DNA of 64,000 bases from Corynebacterium sp. BD556 (GCF_038452275.1 NZ_CP141643.1:558001-622000), one strand, 5' to 3'; numbered from the stretch's first letter, positions 1-9,688 are shown. The notes: generated by a model from the letters alone, not told the origin. Made by a program: numbers and translations.

Positions 1-2197
1 AGCGCTCCAGCTTGTAGAGCTGGGTGCTCATCGCCGGCAGGTGCAAGGCGAGCGACTGCTCAAAGTGGTCCCACTGCGTCGGCTCGGTCGAGACCGTGCC
101 GGCGAGGTCGTTTCCGGCGCCGCCGTAGACGGCGTCATCGGTGTTGATCACTAGCTGCCACGTGCCGGCGATGGGCAGCCCGAGCCGGTAGTCAAGGTGG
201 GATGTTCCCGAGAGGTTAACCACCGCGAGCACTGGGTTGCCGTCGGAGCCCCACCGAAGGTAAGCGAGGACATTTCGCTGTGCGTCGTCGCTTTTGATCC
301 ATTGGAAGCCCATCGGCGTGTTGTCCTGCGAGAACAGGGCGGGGGTGTCGCGGTAGACCACGTTGAGGTCGCGCACGAGGCGCTGGATGCCGCGGTGGTA
401 GCCGTGGCTCCAGTTCTCGGAGACATTGTCCCAGTTGATCGAGTGGGCCTCGTCCCATTCGGTGGTTTGACCCCACTCGCAACCCATGAACATGAGCTGT
501 TTGCCGGGGTGCGAGAACATGTATCCGTAGAGCGAACGAAGCCCAGCGGCTTTGTTCCAGTCGTCGCCGGGCAGACGTTGCCACAGAGATCCTTTGCCGT
601 GGACCACCTCGTCGTGTGAAAAAGGCAGGACGTACTTTTCTGAAAAGGCGTAGACCAGTGAGAAAGTGATTTCGTTGTGGTGGTGGAAGCGGTGTACGGG
701 GTCGAGGGAGAAGTACTCGAGGGTGTCATTCATCCAGCCCATGTTCCACTTCAGGCTAAATCCCAGGCCTCCGGAGGATGTTTGGGCGGTCACGCCGGGC
801 CACGCTGTAGATTCTTCGGCGATGGTGACCACACCAGGGTGGGTGCGGTGGACGGTCGCGTTCATCTCCTGCAGGAACTGCACCGCGTCCCAGTTCTCGC
901 GCCCGCCGTGTTGGTTGGGCAGCCATTCACCAGGGTTGCGGGAGTAGTCCAGGTAGAGCATGGAGGCTACGGCGTCGACGCGCAGGCCGTCGAGGTGGAA
1001 TTCCTCGCACCAGTACAAGGCGTTGGCGACGAGGAAGTTGCGCACCTCGTTGCGGCCGAAGTCGAAGACGTAGGTGCCCCAGTCTTTTTGTTCGCCGCGT
1101 CGCCAGTCGGGATGTTCGTAAAGGGCGGTGCCGTCGAAGCGTGCTAATGCCCAATCGTCTTTGGGGAAGTGCGCCGGCACCCAGTCGACGAACACCCCGA
1201 TGCCGTGGGCATGAAGCTTGTCGACGAGCTCCCGGAACTCATCCGGGCTGCCCCAGCGCGCGGTAGGGGCGTAGTAGCCGGTGACTTGGTATCCCCATGA
1301 TCCGCCGAAGGGGTGCTCCGCGACCGGGAGGAATTCGACGTGAGTGAAGCCGTTGTCGACGAGATAAGGCACGAGCTCGTCTATGAGTGTGCGGTAGGTC
1401 GCGCCTTGTTTCCAGGACCCGATGTGGCACTCGTAGACGCTCATGGGGGCTTCGGCGGTATCGATTTCTTGGCGTTTGGACAGCCATTTCTCGTCGCTCC
1501 ACTGGAAGCTGGAGGGCCCGGCGACCACCGAAACTGTCTCCGGTGGGGCGAGGGTCTGCTTGGCCATGGGGTCAGCTTTGTCGATGCGTTGGCCCTGCGC
1601 GGTCTGCACCGCGTATTTGTAGGTCGCGCCAGGGAGGATGCCGGGGATGAAAATTTCCCATACGCCGGTCGAGCCGAGGGTGCGCATGGGGTACTGGTTT
1701 GGGTTCCAGCCGCAGAAGTCGCCGACGACGGCAACGCCTTGGGCGTTCGGCGCCCACACGGCGAAGGATGTGCCAGTGACCTCGCCGAGGGTGGTGGAGT
1801 AGGTGCGGACGTTGGCGCCGAGCACCTCCCACAGCCTTTCGTGGCGTCCTTCGCTGATCAGGTGCAGGTCGAGCGCGCCGAGGGTGGGCAGGAAGTGGTA
1901 GGGGTCGGCTTGGATGAGCGGTTCAGCGTCCGGGTAGGTTACGCGGAAGCGGTAGTCGGGGGCGTGTTTGTCTGCGAGGCCGGTAACCCAGATGTCGTCT
2001 CCCATCGGCTGCATCTCCACGGTGGTGTTGTGGATGAGCAGCTCCACGCGAAGTGCGCCGAGAAGACGGGCCCGCACGACAGAGCCCGTCGGTGTTGGGT
2101 GCCAACCATAGAAGTCATGCGGTGCGTGGTGTTTGCACTCCAATAAGCGTTGTCGGTCGTGCTCGGGGATCAAGAGGGTCGAGTCGATGCCCGTCAT
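1..2197 (-). CDS. glgB: 1,4-alpha-glucan branching enzyme GlgB (3' end cut by window)
   Basis: The branching enzyme makes alpha-1,6 branches in glycogen or cytosolic alpha-glucan. 732 codons are visible and the next codon begins with T, so the stop is probably just outside the window; about 731 aa is usual for corynebacteria. An N-terminal CBM48-type region (WAPNAQGVAVVGDFCGWN) is followed by a GH13 barrel. The catalytic residues are visible: nucleophile D408 in DGLRVDA, acid/base E461 in IAEEST and transition-state D529 in FSHDEVVHGK. The start ATG at 2197 follows an AAGGA ribosome site. glgE lies 69 bp upstream on the same strand, so the pair is likely one operon: GlgE makes linear maltosyl polymer and GlgB branches it. 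Confidence 0.95.
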   Translation of the reverse strand, partial: MTGIDSTLLIPEHDRQRLLECKHHAPHDFYGWHPTPTGSVVRARLLGALRVELLIHNTTVEMQPMGDDIWVTGLADKHAPDYRFRVTYPDAEPLIQADPYHFLPTLGALDLHLISEGRHERLWEVLGANVRTYSTTLGEVTGTSFAVWAPNAQGVAVVGDFCGWNPNQYPMRTLGSTGVWEIFIPGILPGATYKYAVQTAQGQRIDKADPMAKQTLAPPETVSVVAGPSSFQWSDEKWLSKRQEIDTAEAPMSVYECHIGSWKQGATYRTLIDELVPYLVDNGFTHVEFLPVAEHPFGGSWGYQVTGYYAPTARWGSPDEFRELVDKLHAHGIGVFVDWVPAHFPKDDWALARFDGTALYEHPDWRRGEQKDWGTYVFDFGRNEVRNFLVANALYWCEEFHLDGLRVDAVASMLYLDYSRNPGEWLPNQHGGRENWDAVQFLQEMNATVHRTHPGVVTIAEESTAWPGVTAQTSSGGLGFSLKWNMGWMNDTLEYFSLDPVHRFHHHNEITFSLVYAFSEKYVLPFSHDEVVHGKGSLWQRLPGDDWNKAAGLRSLYGYMFSHPGKQLMFMGCEWGQTTEWDEAHSINWDNVSENWSHGYHRGIQRLVRDLNVVYRDTPALFSQDNTPMGFQWIKSDDAQRNVLAYLRWGSDGNPVLAVVNLSGTSHLDYRLGLPIAGTWQLVINTDDAVYGGAGNDLAGTVSTEPTQWDHFEQSLALHLPAMSTQLYKLER

Positions 2198-2266
2198 GTG
2201 GTGTCCTTATTAAAAGCCTGGGTCGGGTGGAGGAAGTTTTCCTAGTGACGCTACCGCAGCGCGCCC

Positions 2267-4297
2267 CTACGGCCTGTAATCGTGGTCGGGGATCTGCCGG
2301 AACGCGAGGATTTCTCGGCTCTGCGGGCTCGCCTCCGGCAGCCGGAAGATGTGGGCGACGTGGCCCTGTGGCCAGAGGCGCACGTAGTTGTCTTCACCGG
2401 CGGTCCACACGTAGGTCGCCCCCGTGATCAGGTCGTGAACTGGGAGGGATTCGCCTGGGTGCCGACCAATGGCTTCGGCGTTGACTGCGACCATACCTTC
2501 TTGGGTTGAGTGCGGATCCAAGTTGACCACCACCAGCACCGTGTTGCCGGTGACGGCGTCGACCTTGGAATAAGCAATAATCTGGTCGTTGCCTACCTCG
2601 TGGAAGCGGATTTGCCGCAGTTGCTGCAGGGCGGGGTTTTCGCGGCGAATTGTGTTGAGCAAAGTGATGTAGGGTTCTAAGGATTCGCCGCGCTGCGCCG
2701 CGGCTGCAAAGTCGCGCGGGCGCAGCTCGTATTTCTCCGAGTCGAGGTATTCTTCGCTGCCCGGTTTGACCGGCTCGGACTCGTAGAGTTCGTAGCCGGA
2801 GTACACACCCCACAAGGGGCTTAAAGTTGCGGCCAAGGTGGCTCGGATGGCGAAGGCGGCGGGGCCACCGTTTTGCAAAGAGGCATGCAAAATGTCAGGG
2901 GTGTTGACAAAAAGGTTGGGGCGGGAGACGTCGGCGACGGTGACAAGCATCTGTGTAAAGTCGGTGAGCTCATCTTTGCTTGTTTTCCACGTGAAGTGGG
3001 TGTAGGACTGCGAAAAGCCTGCCTTGGCCAGCCCGTACATGCGCGGCGGGCGGGTGAAAGCCTCAGCGAGGAAGATCACCTCGGGATGGGTTGTATGGAC
3101 CTTCGCAATGAGCCAGTGCCAGAAGTTGACGGGTTTGGTGTGTGGGTTGTCCACCCGGAAGGTGGTAATTCCCAGGTTCACCCAGTACATGAGGACGCGG
3201 TAGATCTCGTCGTACAAAGCCTCAGGCGCGTTGTCAAAGTTGATTGGGTAAATGTCTTGGTACTTCTTCGGCGGGTTTTCGGCGTAGGCGATGGTGCCGT
3301 CGGCTAAAACGGTGAAGAACTCGGGGTGCTCGTGTGCCCATGGGTGATCCGGTGCGGCCTGCAGGGCAAAATCGAGGGCGATTTCAAGGCCCAACTCCTT
3401 GGCGTGCTCCAGCATGCTGAGGAACTCTTTTTCGCCGCCGAGCTCAGGGTGGAAAGCGTCGTGGCCGCCATCTTCGGACCCCACTGCCCACGGCGAGCCT
3501 ACATCGCCAACCTCGGGGGTCAACGTGTTGTTGCGCCCCTTGCGGTTAAGCGTGCCAATTGGGTGAATAGGCGGAAAATAGACAGTGTCGAAACCCATCT
3601 CGGCAACGCGGTCTAGGGCCTTGGCGGTGCTGTCCCAGGTGCCGTGGACGGGGGCGCCGTTGGCGTCGACCCCTCCGGTGGAGCGGGGGAAAAGCTCATA
3701 CCAGGAGTTGACCAGTGCCTCCCGGCGCTCCACCAGAATGTCGCAGACGGGGCCCTGGGTTACTTGTTCGCGTAGCGGATAGGCCTCCAACACCTCGATG
3801 ACCTCCTCGCTTAAGGCTGGGGTAATGCGCTCGGCGAGTCCACGCGAGTCATCGGCGAGGGCTGTAGCGGCCGCGTGGAGAAGTCCTCGCTCGGTGGCCG
3901 GGGTTTGCGCTGCCGCCGCCTCAAACAGCTCCACGCCGTGAGCGATGTCGTTGGCCAGCTCTGCGTCGGACTGGCCGGCGTTGAGCTTTTTGGTGATGGC
4001 GTTGCGCCACGTCGCCATGACGTCGCTCCAGGCGTCGACGCGGAATCTCCACAGGCCTTCGGTGTCCGGCACGAACACCGCGTGGACGTAGTCGGGGCGG
4101 TGGCGTTCTTGCTGCATATGCACCGAGAACTGCTCGCCGTCGGGCTGCATGATCACTAGGGTGGCGGCGACGGCATCGTGGCCTTCGCGCCAGACCAGCG
4201 CCGAGATGGGGACGACCTCTCCCACAACTGCCTTGGAGGGAAGGGTGCGCCCGGAGACCTGTGGGCGAACGTCGTCAATGCCAAATCGTCCAATCAT
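2267..4297 (-). CDS. glgE: alpha-1,4-glucan:maltose-1-phosphate maltosyltransferase GlgE
   Basis: GlgE transfers maltosyl units from maltose 1-phosphate to alpha-1,4-glucan, the last step of the trehalose-to-glucan route found in actinobacteria. The protein has 676 aa, the usual family length. It has an N-terminal beta domain and a GH13_3 barrel with nucleophile D383 (FRVDNPHTKP) and acid/base E412 (FLAEAFTRPP), plus the family sequence VNTPDILHASLQ. The gene is followed by glgB after 69 bp. A -10-like TAAATT lies on the minus strand at 4344-4349, and AAGGA stands about 15 nt before the chosen ATG, so the exact start is a little uncertain. Confidence 0.95.
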   Translation of the reverse strand: MIGRFGIDDVRPQVSGRTLPSKAVVGEVVPISALVWREGHDAVAATLVIMQPDGEQFSVHMQQERHRPDYVHAVFVPDTEGLWRFRVDAWSDVMATWRNAITKKLNAGQSDAELANDIAHGVELFEAAAAQTPATERGLLHAAATALADDSRGLAERITPALSEEVIEVLEAYPLREQVTQGPVCDILVERREALVNSWYELFPRSTGGVDANGAPVHGTWDSTAKALDRVAEMGFDTVYFPPIHPIGTLNRKGRNNTLTPEVGDVGSPWAVGSEDGGHDAFHPELGGEKEFLSMLEHAKELGLEIALDFALQAAPDHPWAHEHPEFFTVLADGTIAYAENPPKKYQDIYPINFDNAPEALYDEIYRVLMYWVNLGITTFRVDNPHTKPVNFWHWLIAKVHTTHPEVIFLAEAFTRPPRMYGLAKAGFSQSYTHFTWKTSKDELTDFTQMLVTVADVSRPNLFVNTPDILHASLQNGGPAAFAIRATLAATLSPLWGVYSGYELYESEPVKPGSEEYLDSEKYELRPRDFAAAAQRGESLEPYITLLNTIRRENPALQQLRQIRFHEVGNDQIIAYSKVDAVTGNTVLVVVNLDPHSTQEGMVAVNAEAIGRHPGESLPVHDLITGATYVWTAGEDNYVRLWPQGHVAHIFRLPEASPQSREILAFRQIPDHDYRP

Positions 4298-4413
4298 CAG
4301 GGGAAGGTGTCCTTACCGGAAGCGGGGGCCATGTACTCCCTCTAATTTAGCCACTTGGGCACCGGCGCGCCGGGGTCCACCGCAGCAAGAAATTTTGCGC
4401 CAAGATAGAGGGC

Positions 4414-5262
4414 GTGAGTGCGAACGAGACCAAGACCCAGAAACCTTCGACTGACCCGGATCTTATGATCGATTTCCAGGGCGTCGAGTTTATCCGCGGC
4501 GGCAACACGCTGGTGGGTCCGGTCGACTGGCAGGTCGAGCTGGATGAGCGCTGGGTGGTCATTGGCCCCAATGGGGCGGGCAAGACGACCCTGATCCGGA
4601 TGGCTGCTGCGCAGGAGTTTCCTTCCGCTGGGGTTGCTTTCGTGTTGGGCGAGCAGCTCGGGCGAACTGACATGCGTGATTTGCGGCTAGCCATTGGCGT
4701 GACCTCCTCGGCGCTTGCCCAGCGTGTACCGGGCAACGAGAAGGTGAAAGACCTCGTTGTTTCCGCCGGTTACGCCATCGTGGGTCGGTGGCGCGAGGAG
4801 TACGATGAGGTGGATTATGAGCAAGCCCTCGATGTGCTTGAGCAAGTCGGTGCGATGCACCTGATGGAGCGTACGTGGGGCACGCTTTCCGACGGCGAAC
4901 GCAAACGCGTCTTGATAGCGCGGGCCATTATGACCAACCCGGAGTTGCTCATTATGGATGAGCCTGCCGCCGGTATGGACTTGGGCGGGCGTGAGGATTT
5001 GGTGGGCTACCTGGGCGATCTTGCGCTTGATCCTGATGCCCCGGCGATCGTCATGATCACCCACCACTTGGAGGAGATCCCGCTCGGCTTTACCCACGCG
5101 ATGCTTCTCGACGAAGGGGCAGTCGTCGCCCAGGGCCTGATCGAAGATGTGTTGACCTCCGATAACGTTTCGAAGGCCTACCACCAGCCCATTGAGGTCA
5201 CCTACAGCGATGGACGTTTCGCCGCGCGCCGGGCGCGACGCGGCGGTTCGCATCGGCGTTAG
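4414..5262 (+). CDS. orphan ABC transporter ATP-binding protein
   Basis: A single ABC ATPase domain of 282 aa with GTG start. Walker A is GPNGAGKTT (about residues 50-58), the signature is LSDGERKRVLIARA, Walker B is LLIMDEPAAGMD and the switch His is in MITHHLEE. It resembles the ModF-like or soluble ABC ATPases that sit beside glgE in corynebacteria. No permease or binding protein is adjacent, so it may serve a transporter encoded elsewhere or act in a non-transport role. Substrate is not predictable from the sequence. It is divergent from glgE, with 116 bp between starts holding both promoters, and the NUDIX gene follows after about 100 bp. Confidence 0.8.
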   Translation: MSANETKTQKPSTDPDLMIDFQGVEFIRGGNTLVGPVDWQVELDERWVVIGPNGAGKTTLIRMAAAQEFPSAGVAFVLGEQLGRTDMRDLRLAIGVTSSALAQRVPGNEKVKDLVVSAGYAIVGRWREEYDEVDYEQALDVLEQVGAMHLMERTWGTLSDGERKRVLIARAIMTNPELLIMDEPAAGMDLGGREDLVGYLGDLALDPDAPAIVMITHHLEEIPLGFTHAMLLDEGAVVAQGLIEDVLTSDNVSKAYHQPIEVTYSDGRFAARRARRGGSHRR

Positions 5263-5366
5263 GGCAACTGTGCGCCAGCCGGTGAAGCAAAAGCGATAGC
5301 CTGTGAGGTGGGCCCGCGCAGCGCGGGTGCCGCCGAAACGGTATGTGGTTGGGGAGGTGAGCACCC

Positions 5367-6218
5367 ATGGTTGCTTATCGCCGTGACACGAAGGACGAGA
5401 TTGATCCCTTCGACATGGCGGGGTATCAAGGTGCCCGCCTGGCTAGCACGGTGATCCTCACCAGGGATGGATCTGGCGGCCTAGAAGTCTGGATGCAAGA
5501 GCGAGTTTTGACCATGCGCAACTTTCCCGGAATGACCGTCTTTCCTGGAGGTGGGGTAGACAGCCGCGATTTTCCGGGCAGGGTCTGGGACGACGGTGAG
5601 TTGTGGGTTGGTCGCTCCGCAATTTCATTGGCTCGCCAGTTGGGGGTGACTAAGTACAAAGCACATGCGTTGCTTTTTGCGGCGGTGCGCGAACTTTTCG
5701 AGGAAACAGGCACACTGTTCGCCGTCGACGACGACGGCAACTTGCTTCGCGACGCCAGCGATTACCACAAAGAGCGCCTCAAGCTGGAGTCCCACGAGCT
5801 GTCTTTGACCGACGTGCTTCGGGCGTTTAACCTCAACGTCCACGCCGACCTCATTTACCCTTATGCGCGGTGGGTGGGCCGTTCTGAGAGGGGCACGCTT
5901 TTCGACGTCTTTTCGTGGCTTGCTGTCGCCCCCGATGGTCAGGAACCTGATGGTGCGACAGGGGAGGCGGATGACGCGAACTGGTTTTCGCCTCAGTTGC
6001 TAATCGATGGCTGGCGCGCAGGTCTGGTGCGCTTAGCGCCGGCTACCTGGGCGCAGTTGGTGGATTTGAGCGCTTATTTAAGCGTTGCTGATTTGTTAGA
6101 TGCCGTCCGCGACGCGAGCATCAGCCCGATCGTGGGTGATCCAGTCAACCACCCGCGCTTCCGGGAGTATTTCCTGAACCCTCCCATCGACAGGATCGGT
6201 CGCCCTCATGGCATTTAG
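5367..6218 (+). CDS. NUDIX hydrolase with insertion in the NUDIX box
   Basis: Hydrolase of nucleoside-diphosphate-linked compounds, 283 aa. The two halves of the NUDIX box are present but far apart: PGGGV at residues 60-64 and RELFEETG at 108-115. The usual spacing from G to R is 14 residues; here it is about 45, an insertion of about 31 residues like that of the NUDT19 (CoA diphosphatase) branch. The glutamates that bind the metal are kept. The start ATG follows AGGTGAG. Its last 11 bp overlap the next gene, suggesting translational coupling. The substrate is not known. Confidence 0.85.
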   Translation: MVAYRRDTKDEIDPFDMAGYQGARLASTVILTRDGSGGLEVWMQERVLTMRNFPGMTVFPGGGVDSRDFPGRVWDDGELWVGRSAISLARQLGVTKYKAHALLFAAVRELFEETGTLFAVDDDGNLLRDASDYHKERLKLESHELSLTDVLRAFNLNVHADLIYPYARWVGRSERGTLFDVFSWLAVAPDGQEPDGATGEADDANWFSPQLLIDGWRAGLVRLAPATWAQLVDLSAYLSVADLLDAVRDASISPIVGDPVNHPRFREYFLNPPIDRIGRPHGI

Positions 6219-7356
6219 TGTCACTGAAGTCGATCAGCTTTTTGCACGGGCCGAAGAAATCGCTGACATGCAGCATCAGTTCACTTTGAGCAAGGGGAGA
6301 CTTTTTGCTGACCGCGCGCTCGCCCAGGAACATTTCGGCGATTTGGCCCGGGCCGTGCTGGAACTCGTCGGGGCGCGGCGCAGTGCGGAAAGTAAATTTC
6401 CCGCCCACTGGCTCGCCGACTCGGATTCTGCCCAGCAGGCCACCCCGGCCGCCGTTGCTGAGGTGCGCGTTGAAAGGCTGCACCAAGCAGGTATCGCTTT
6501 CATCCACGACGTGACCTGCTCTATTGGCACGGAAGCGCGGGCCGCGATTTCCCGAGGCATGAGCTGGTTGGGCTCCGACCTGGACGCAGCGCGACTGCGT
6601 ATGGCGAGGTACAACCTCGGCGCTGGTGCTTGGCTGGCGCGGGCGGACGCGCTCGCCCCGGTTACTTCGCTGCGCACCGGCACCGCCGTGGTGGCCGATC
6701 CTGCGCGCCGGGTCGAGGGACGCCGCATCACCGACCCCGCCAAGCTCAACCCACCCCTGCCCGCACTGATCGAGGCCTGCAACGGGCGCGAACTAGCGGT
6801 CAAATGCGCCCCCGGCATCGATTACTCTCAGTGGGAAGGCCTGGTCAGTGTTGTTTCCCTGCGCGGCGGGGTGAAAGAGGCTTGCCTGTATAGCCCCGGT
6901 CTTTCCGCGGGGCTGCGGCGCGAGGCTGTGGTTCTCGGTGCCCACCAGGAGCGGATAACCGATGCCGAGCCAGAAGATGTGGAGGTAGCGCCACCGGATA
7001 GTTTTATCGTTGAACCCGACGGCGCGGTCATCCGCGCCGGGCTGGTGCGCCATTGGGCGCATCGCCACGGTTTGAGCATGCTTGATAAACATATTGCTTT
7101 CCTTACCGGGCCAGCCATACCGGCGGGCTATTCGGGCTTTGCCTTCAAAGAGGCTGTGCCGTTGAAAAAACTGCGGGGCGCATTGAAGCAGCGCGGCGTG
7201 GGGGCGATTGAGATCCTTGTGCGGGGAGTGGATCTTAATCCCGACGTGCTGCGAACCCAGTTAAGGTTGAAGGGGCCTAATCAGGCAGCAGTAGTCATCG
7301 CGCGTGTCGGCGGCGGAGCAACTGCCTATGTATGCGGGCCGCGTGAATGGGGCTAG
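6208..7356 (+). CDS. class I SAM-dependent methyltransferase with C-terminal THUMP-like domain
   Basis: A 382-aa protein. The middle has a class I methyltransferase fold: motif I-like DVTCSIGTEARA near residue 97 and a DPARR sequence near 167 in the place of motif IV. The last about 80 residues (GVGAIEILVRGVDLNPDVL, then VVIARVGGGATAYVC) match the THUMP-like domain found at the C-terminus of actinobacterial methyltransferases. RNA methylation is a reasonable guess but the target is unknown. The start overlaps the end of the NUDIX gene by 11 bp, so the two are probably co-expressed. Confidence 0.75.
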   Translation: MAFSVTEVDQLFARAEEIADMQHQFTLSKGRLFADRALAQEHFGDLARAVLELVGARRSAESKFPAHWLADSDSAQQATPAAVAEVRVERLHQAGIAFIHDVTCSIGTEARAAISRGMSWLGSDLDAARLRMARYNLGAGAWLARADALAPVTSLRTGTAVVADPARRVEGRRITDPAKLNPPLPALIEACNGRELAVKCAPGIDYSQWEGLVSVVSLRGGVKEACLYSPGLSAGLRREAVVLGAHQERITDAEPEDVEVAPPDSFIVEPDGAVIRAGLVRHWAHRHGLSMLDKHIAFLTGPAIPAGYSGFAFKEAVPLKKLRGALKQRGVGAIEILVRGVDLNPDVLRTQLRLKGPNQAAVVIARVGGGATAYVCGPREWG

Positions 7357-7379
7357 AACTCGCGGTATGCCGGTGCCGC

Positions 7380-7385
7380 TAAACT
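7380..7385 (+). promoter_or_regulatory. -10 element of cysteine desulfurase (leaderless)
   Basis: TAAACT ends exactly 7 nt before the ATG at 7393, so the transcript should start at or next to the start codon. No convincing -35 is seen. Confidence 0.6.
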
Positions 7386-7392
7386 CCTTCGC

Positions 7393-8529
7393 ATGGCATA
7401 TTTCGATCACGCCGCGACCACTCCGATGAGGCAAAGCGCCATCGACGCTTGGGTGGAGCACGCAGGAGCCCTCAACCCCGGTGGGCAGTACAAATCGGGC
7501 CGTGCTGCGAACTGCGCACTGACGGACGCTCGCGAATCAATCGCCGCGGCGCTGGGAGCGCAACCAACAGAAGTGATCTTTGTTAGCTCCGGCACTGAGG
7601 CCGACAATGTGGCTATCCGCGGCCTTTATCGCACAGCGGTCAAGTCCAGTGGCCTGACCCGGGTGGTGTCCTCACCGATTGAGCACGCTGCCGTGCTGGA
7701 AACGGTGAAGTCCCTCGGTGCCGAGGAAGGCGCAGAGGTGAAGTGGCTTCCGGTGGGTTCCGACGGTGTCGTCGCGGATGCCGCCGTCCTTGATGAGCCG
7801 GCGGCGGTAGCGACGTGCATGCTGGCTAACAATGAGACGGGTGTGGTGCAGCCGGTGGCTGAGCTTGCGGAGCGCGCTTCGCGGGTAGGCACAGCCTTCC
7901 ACGTCGACGCCGTCCAGGCCGTGGGGAAAATCCCCGTCGATTTCCACGCCCTTGGGGTGACCACGCTCGCTGCTTCGGCACATAAGTTCGGTGGGCCGCG
8001 TGGCACCGGCATCCTTTTGGCCAAACGATCCCCGGCCCCACTGCCGTTGATTATTGGGGGCGGGCAGGAGCGCGGCATTCGCTCGGGCACCGTCGATGTC
8101 GCTTCGGCGGTGGCGACAGCGGTGGCTTTGGCGGAGGCAGTAGAGGAGATGGAGGGGGAGCGGGAGGTCGTCGACAAGCTTCGCACGAAGCTGATTCGCG
8201 GCATCATTGAGAACGTGCCGGAGACTACCGTGACCGTTGACGGCAACGTGCTGCCAGGCCACGTGCACTTTTTGTTCCCTGGGGCGAGCGGCGACGCAAT
8301 GATCATGCTGCTCGACAGCAAAGGAATCGAAGCCTCAACGGGCTCTGCATGCTCGGCTGGGGTAAGCCGAATGAGTCACGTGCTTGATGCGATGGGGGTA
8401 GGCACGCGCGAGGGGATGGGGGCGCTGCGTTTAACGCTGGGCCGCACGACGACCGAAGAGGAGGTGGACTTTCTCATCCGCGAGCTGCCCGCGATTGTTG
8501 AACGGGCTCGGGTCGCCGGCGCCCTCTAG
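7393..8529 (+). CDS. cysteine desulfurase (IscS/NifS type, class V aminotransferase fold)
   Basis: A PLP enzyme that removes sulfur from L-cysteine and passes it on as a persulfide. 378 aa. N-terminal YFDHAATTP is the classic opening; the PLP lysine is K198 in SAHKFGGPRGTG and the catalytic cysteine is C320 in GSACSAGVSRMSHVL. The short consensus near the cysteine (SSGSACS-like) is as in IscS-type enzymes. mnmA lies 2.5 kb downstream on the same strand, with muramidase and methyltransferase-like genes between, as in the conserved iscS-mnmA neighbourhood of actinobacteria. A role as sulfur donor for MnmA (2-thiouridine in tRNA) is likely; Fe-S assembly in these bacteria usually uses SufS instead. 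Confidence 0.92.
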   Translation: MAYFDHAATTPMRQSAIDAWVEHAGALNPGGQYKSGRAANCALTDARESIAAALGAQPTEVIFVSSGTEADNVAIRGLYRTAVKSSGLTRVVSSPIEHAAVLETVKSLGAEEGAEVKWLPVGSDGVVADAAVLDEPAAVATCMLANNETGVVQPVAELAERASRVGTAFHVDAVQAVGKIPVDFHALGVTTLAASAHKFGGPRGTGILLAKRSPAPLPLIIGGGQERGIRSGTVDVASAVATAVALAEAVEEMEGEREVVDKLRTKLIRGIIENVPETTVTVDGNVLPGHVHFLFPGASGDAMIMLLDSKGIEASTGSACSAGVSRMSHVLDAMGVGTREGMGALRLTLGRTTTEEEVDFLIRELPAIVERARVAGAL

Positions 8530-8574
8530 CACCCCATGTTACTAGTGTGATTTATGTTGTTTGTGTGTTAGGTG

Positions 8575-8602
8575 TTGTTTAAGTTGAAAACTGGGTTACA
8601 CT
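8575..8602 (+). promoter_or_regulatory. promoter of GH25 muramidase gene (leaderless)
   Basis: TTGTTT (8575-8580), 16-bp spacer, TACACT (8597-8602), then 7 nt to the ATG at 8610. The transcript would begin at the start codon. Confidence 0.6.
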
Positions 8603-8609
8603 GCCTACC

Positions 8610-9677
8610 ATGCACATGAACCACAAAGTTCAGACCATCACCGCCGCCCTCGTTGCGGCCCTTGTAGCAACCGCCTTGGCAGTCGCCGTTCCCTTCAGCC
8701 CAACCCGTAACACCAACGCCGGAGCACAACCCATCGCCGACCTCGTCCAAGGCGTTGATGTCGCAGGACACCAGCGCCCAGACGGACGCCAGATCGACTG
8801 GCGGACCGTCGCCGGGCCCGGCGGCCAGCACTTCGCCTTCGTCAAGGCGACGGAAGGAGTGGGCTGGAAAAACGTCTACTACGACGAAGACGCCCGCCTT
8901 GCCCGCGAGGCAGGACTCGCCGTAGGCGCCTACCACTATGCCCGCCCCGCCAAGGATCCGGTGGCCCAAGCTCACGACTTCGCCGCCGCAATCAACGCAG
9001 GCCCAGAGCTCAATCTCCCACCCGTTCTCGACCTCGAAGTCGACGAAGGTCTCAACCCCGCGGCCCTCGCCGTATGGACACAGACCTTCCTGACCGAAGT
9101 CGAGCGCGCCACAGGCAAAAAGCCCATGGTGTATACCTACCGCTACTTCTGGTACGAGCGCATGAACAACACCAACGCTTTCACCGGCTACCCGTTGTGG
9201 CTGGCCGCCTACCAAAACCAAGCTCCGCGCCCAGTCGGCGGCTGGGACAAAGTTTCGGTATGGCAGCGCAGCGACGCCGGACGCATCGCCGGAGTCAGCA
9301 CCCCGGTTGACCACAACATCTTCAACGGCGACATCAGCGCCTTCCACAACTTCGTCGGTGGCGACCTCACCGCCGGTGGCGGAGTCCTCGAGAGCTTCCA
9401 GGCACCCGAGTCGGGAGAACTGGCAGTTTTGGCCCAAGATAACACCGCCCTGGTGGTGGCCATCCTCGCTCTTGCAGCCGGTATCCTCGCCGCGCCGCAA
9501 CTTGCTCAGGCGGCCGAGCAGGTGGGATTTAACAACTTTGACGCTGAGAACATCACCAACTCCGTGCGCGATTTGGTTGCCAGCGGTGAGCTGCCCGTCG
9601 AGGACCTGCGCACGATGATGATCGGCGACTACTCCGTCGGTGACCTGCTAATCCTGCTTCACAACGCCTCCGCCTAA
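8610..9677 (+). CDS. secreted GH25 muramidase (lysozyme-like)
   Basis: Cell-wall hydrolase of the GH25 (Chalaropsis lysozyme) family, which cuts the MurNAc-GlcNAc bond in peptidoglycan. 355 aa with an N-terminal signal peptide (hydrophobic residues about 10-28, then AGAQP). The GH25 domain spans about 45-245: first catalytic Asp in QGVDVAGHQ, and the paired acids in PVLDLEVDEG, with further family motifs VKATEG and AYHYARP. The last about 100 residues are hydrophobic and helical (LVVAILALAAGILAAP) and match nothing I know. The start was chosen from the leaderless promoter; ATG at 8616 is an alternative. It separates the cysteine desulfurase from mnmA. Confidence 0.88.
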   Translation: MHMNHKVQTITAALVAALVATALAVAVPFSPTRNTNAGAQPIADLVQGVDVAGHQRPDGRQIDWRTVAGPGGQHFAFVKATEGVGWKNVYYDEDARLAREAGLAVGAYHYARPAKDPVAQAHDFAAAINAGPELNLPPVLDLEVDEGLNPAALAVWTQTFLTEVERATGKKPMVYTYRYFWYERMNNTNAFTGYPLWLAAYQNQAPRPVGGWDKVSVWQRSDAGRIAGVSTPVDHNIFNGDISAFHNFVGGDLTAGGGVLESFQAPESGELAVLAQDNTALVVAILALAAGILAAPQLAQAAEQVGFNNFDAENITNSVRDLVASGELPVEDLRTMMIGDYSVGDLLILLHNASA

Positions 9678-9688
9678 CTTTGTGGCAA

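Noticed and set aside
677-4159. Many long plus-strand open frames opposite glgB and glgE
   Set aside because: They lie antisense to two full-length conserved enzymes and have no family features; long antisense frames are expected in high-GC DNA.
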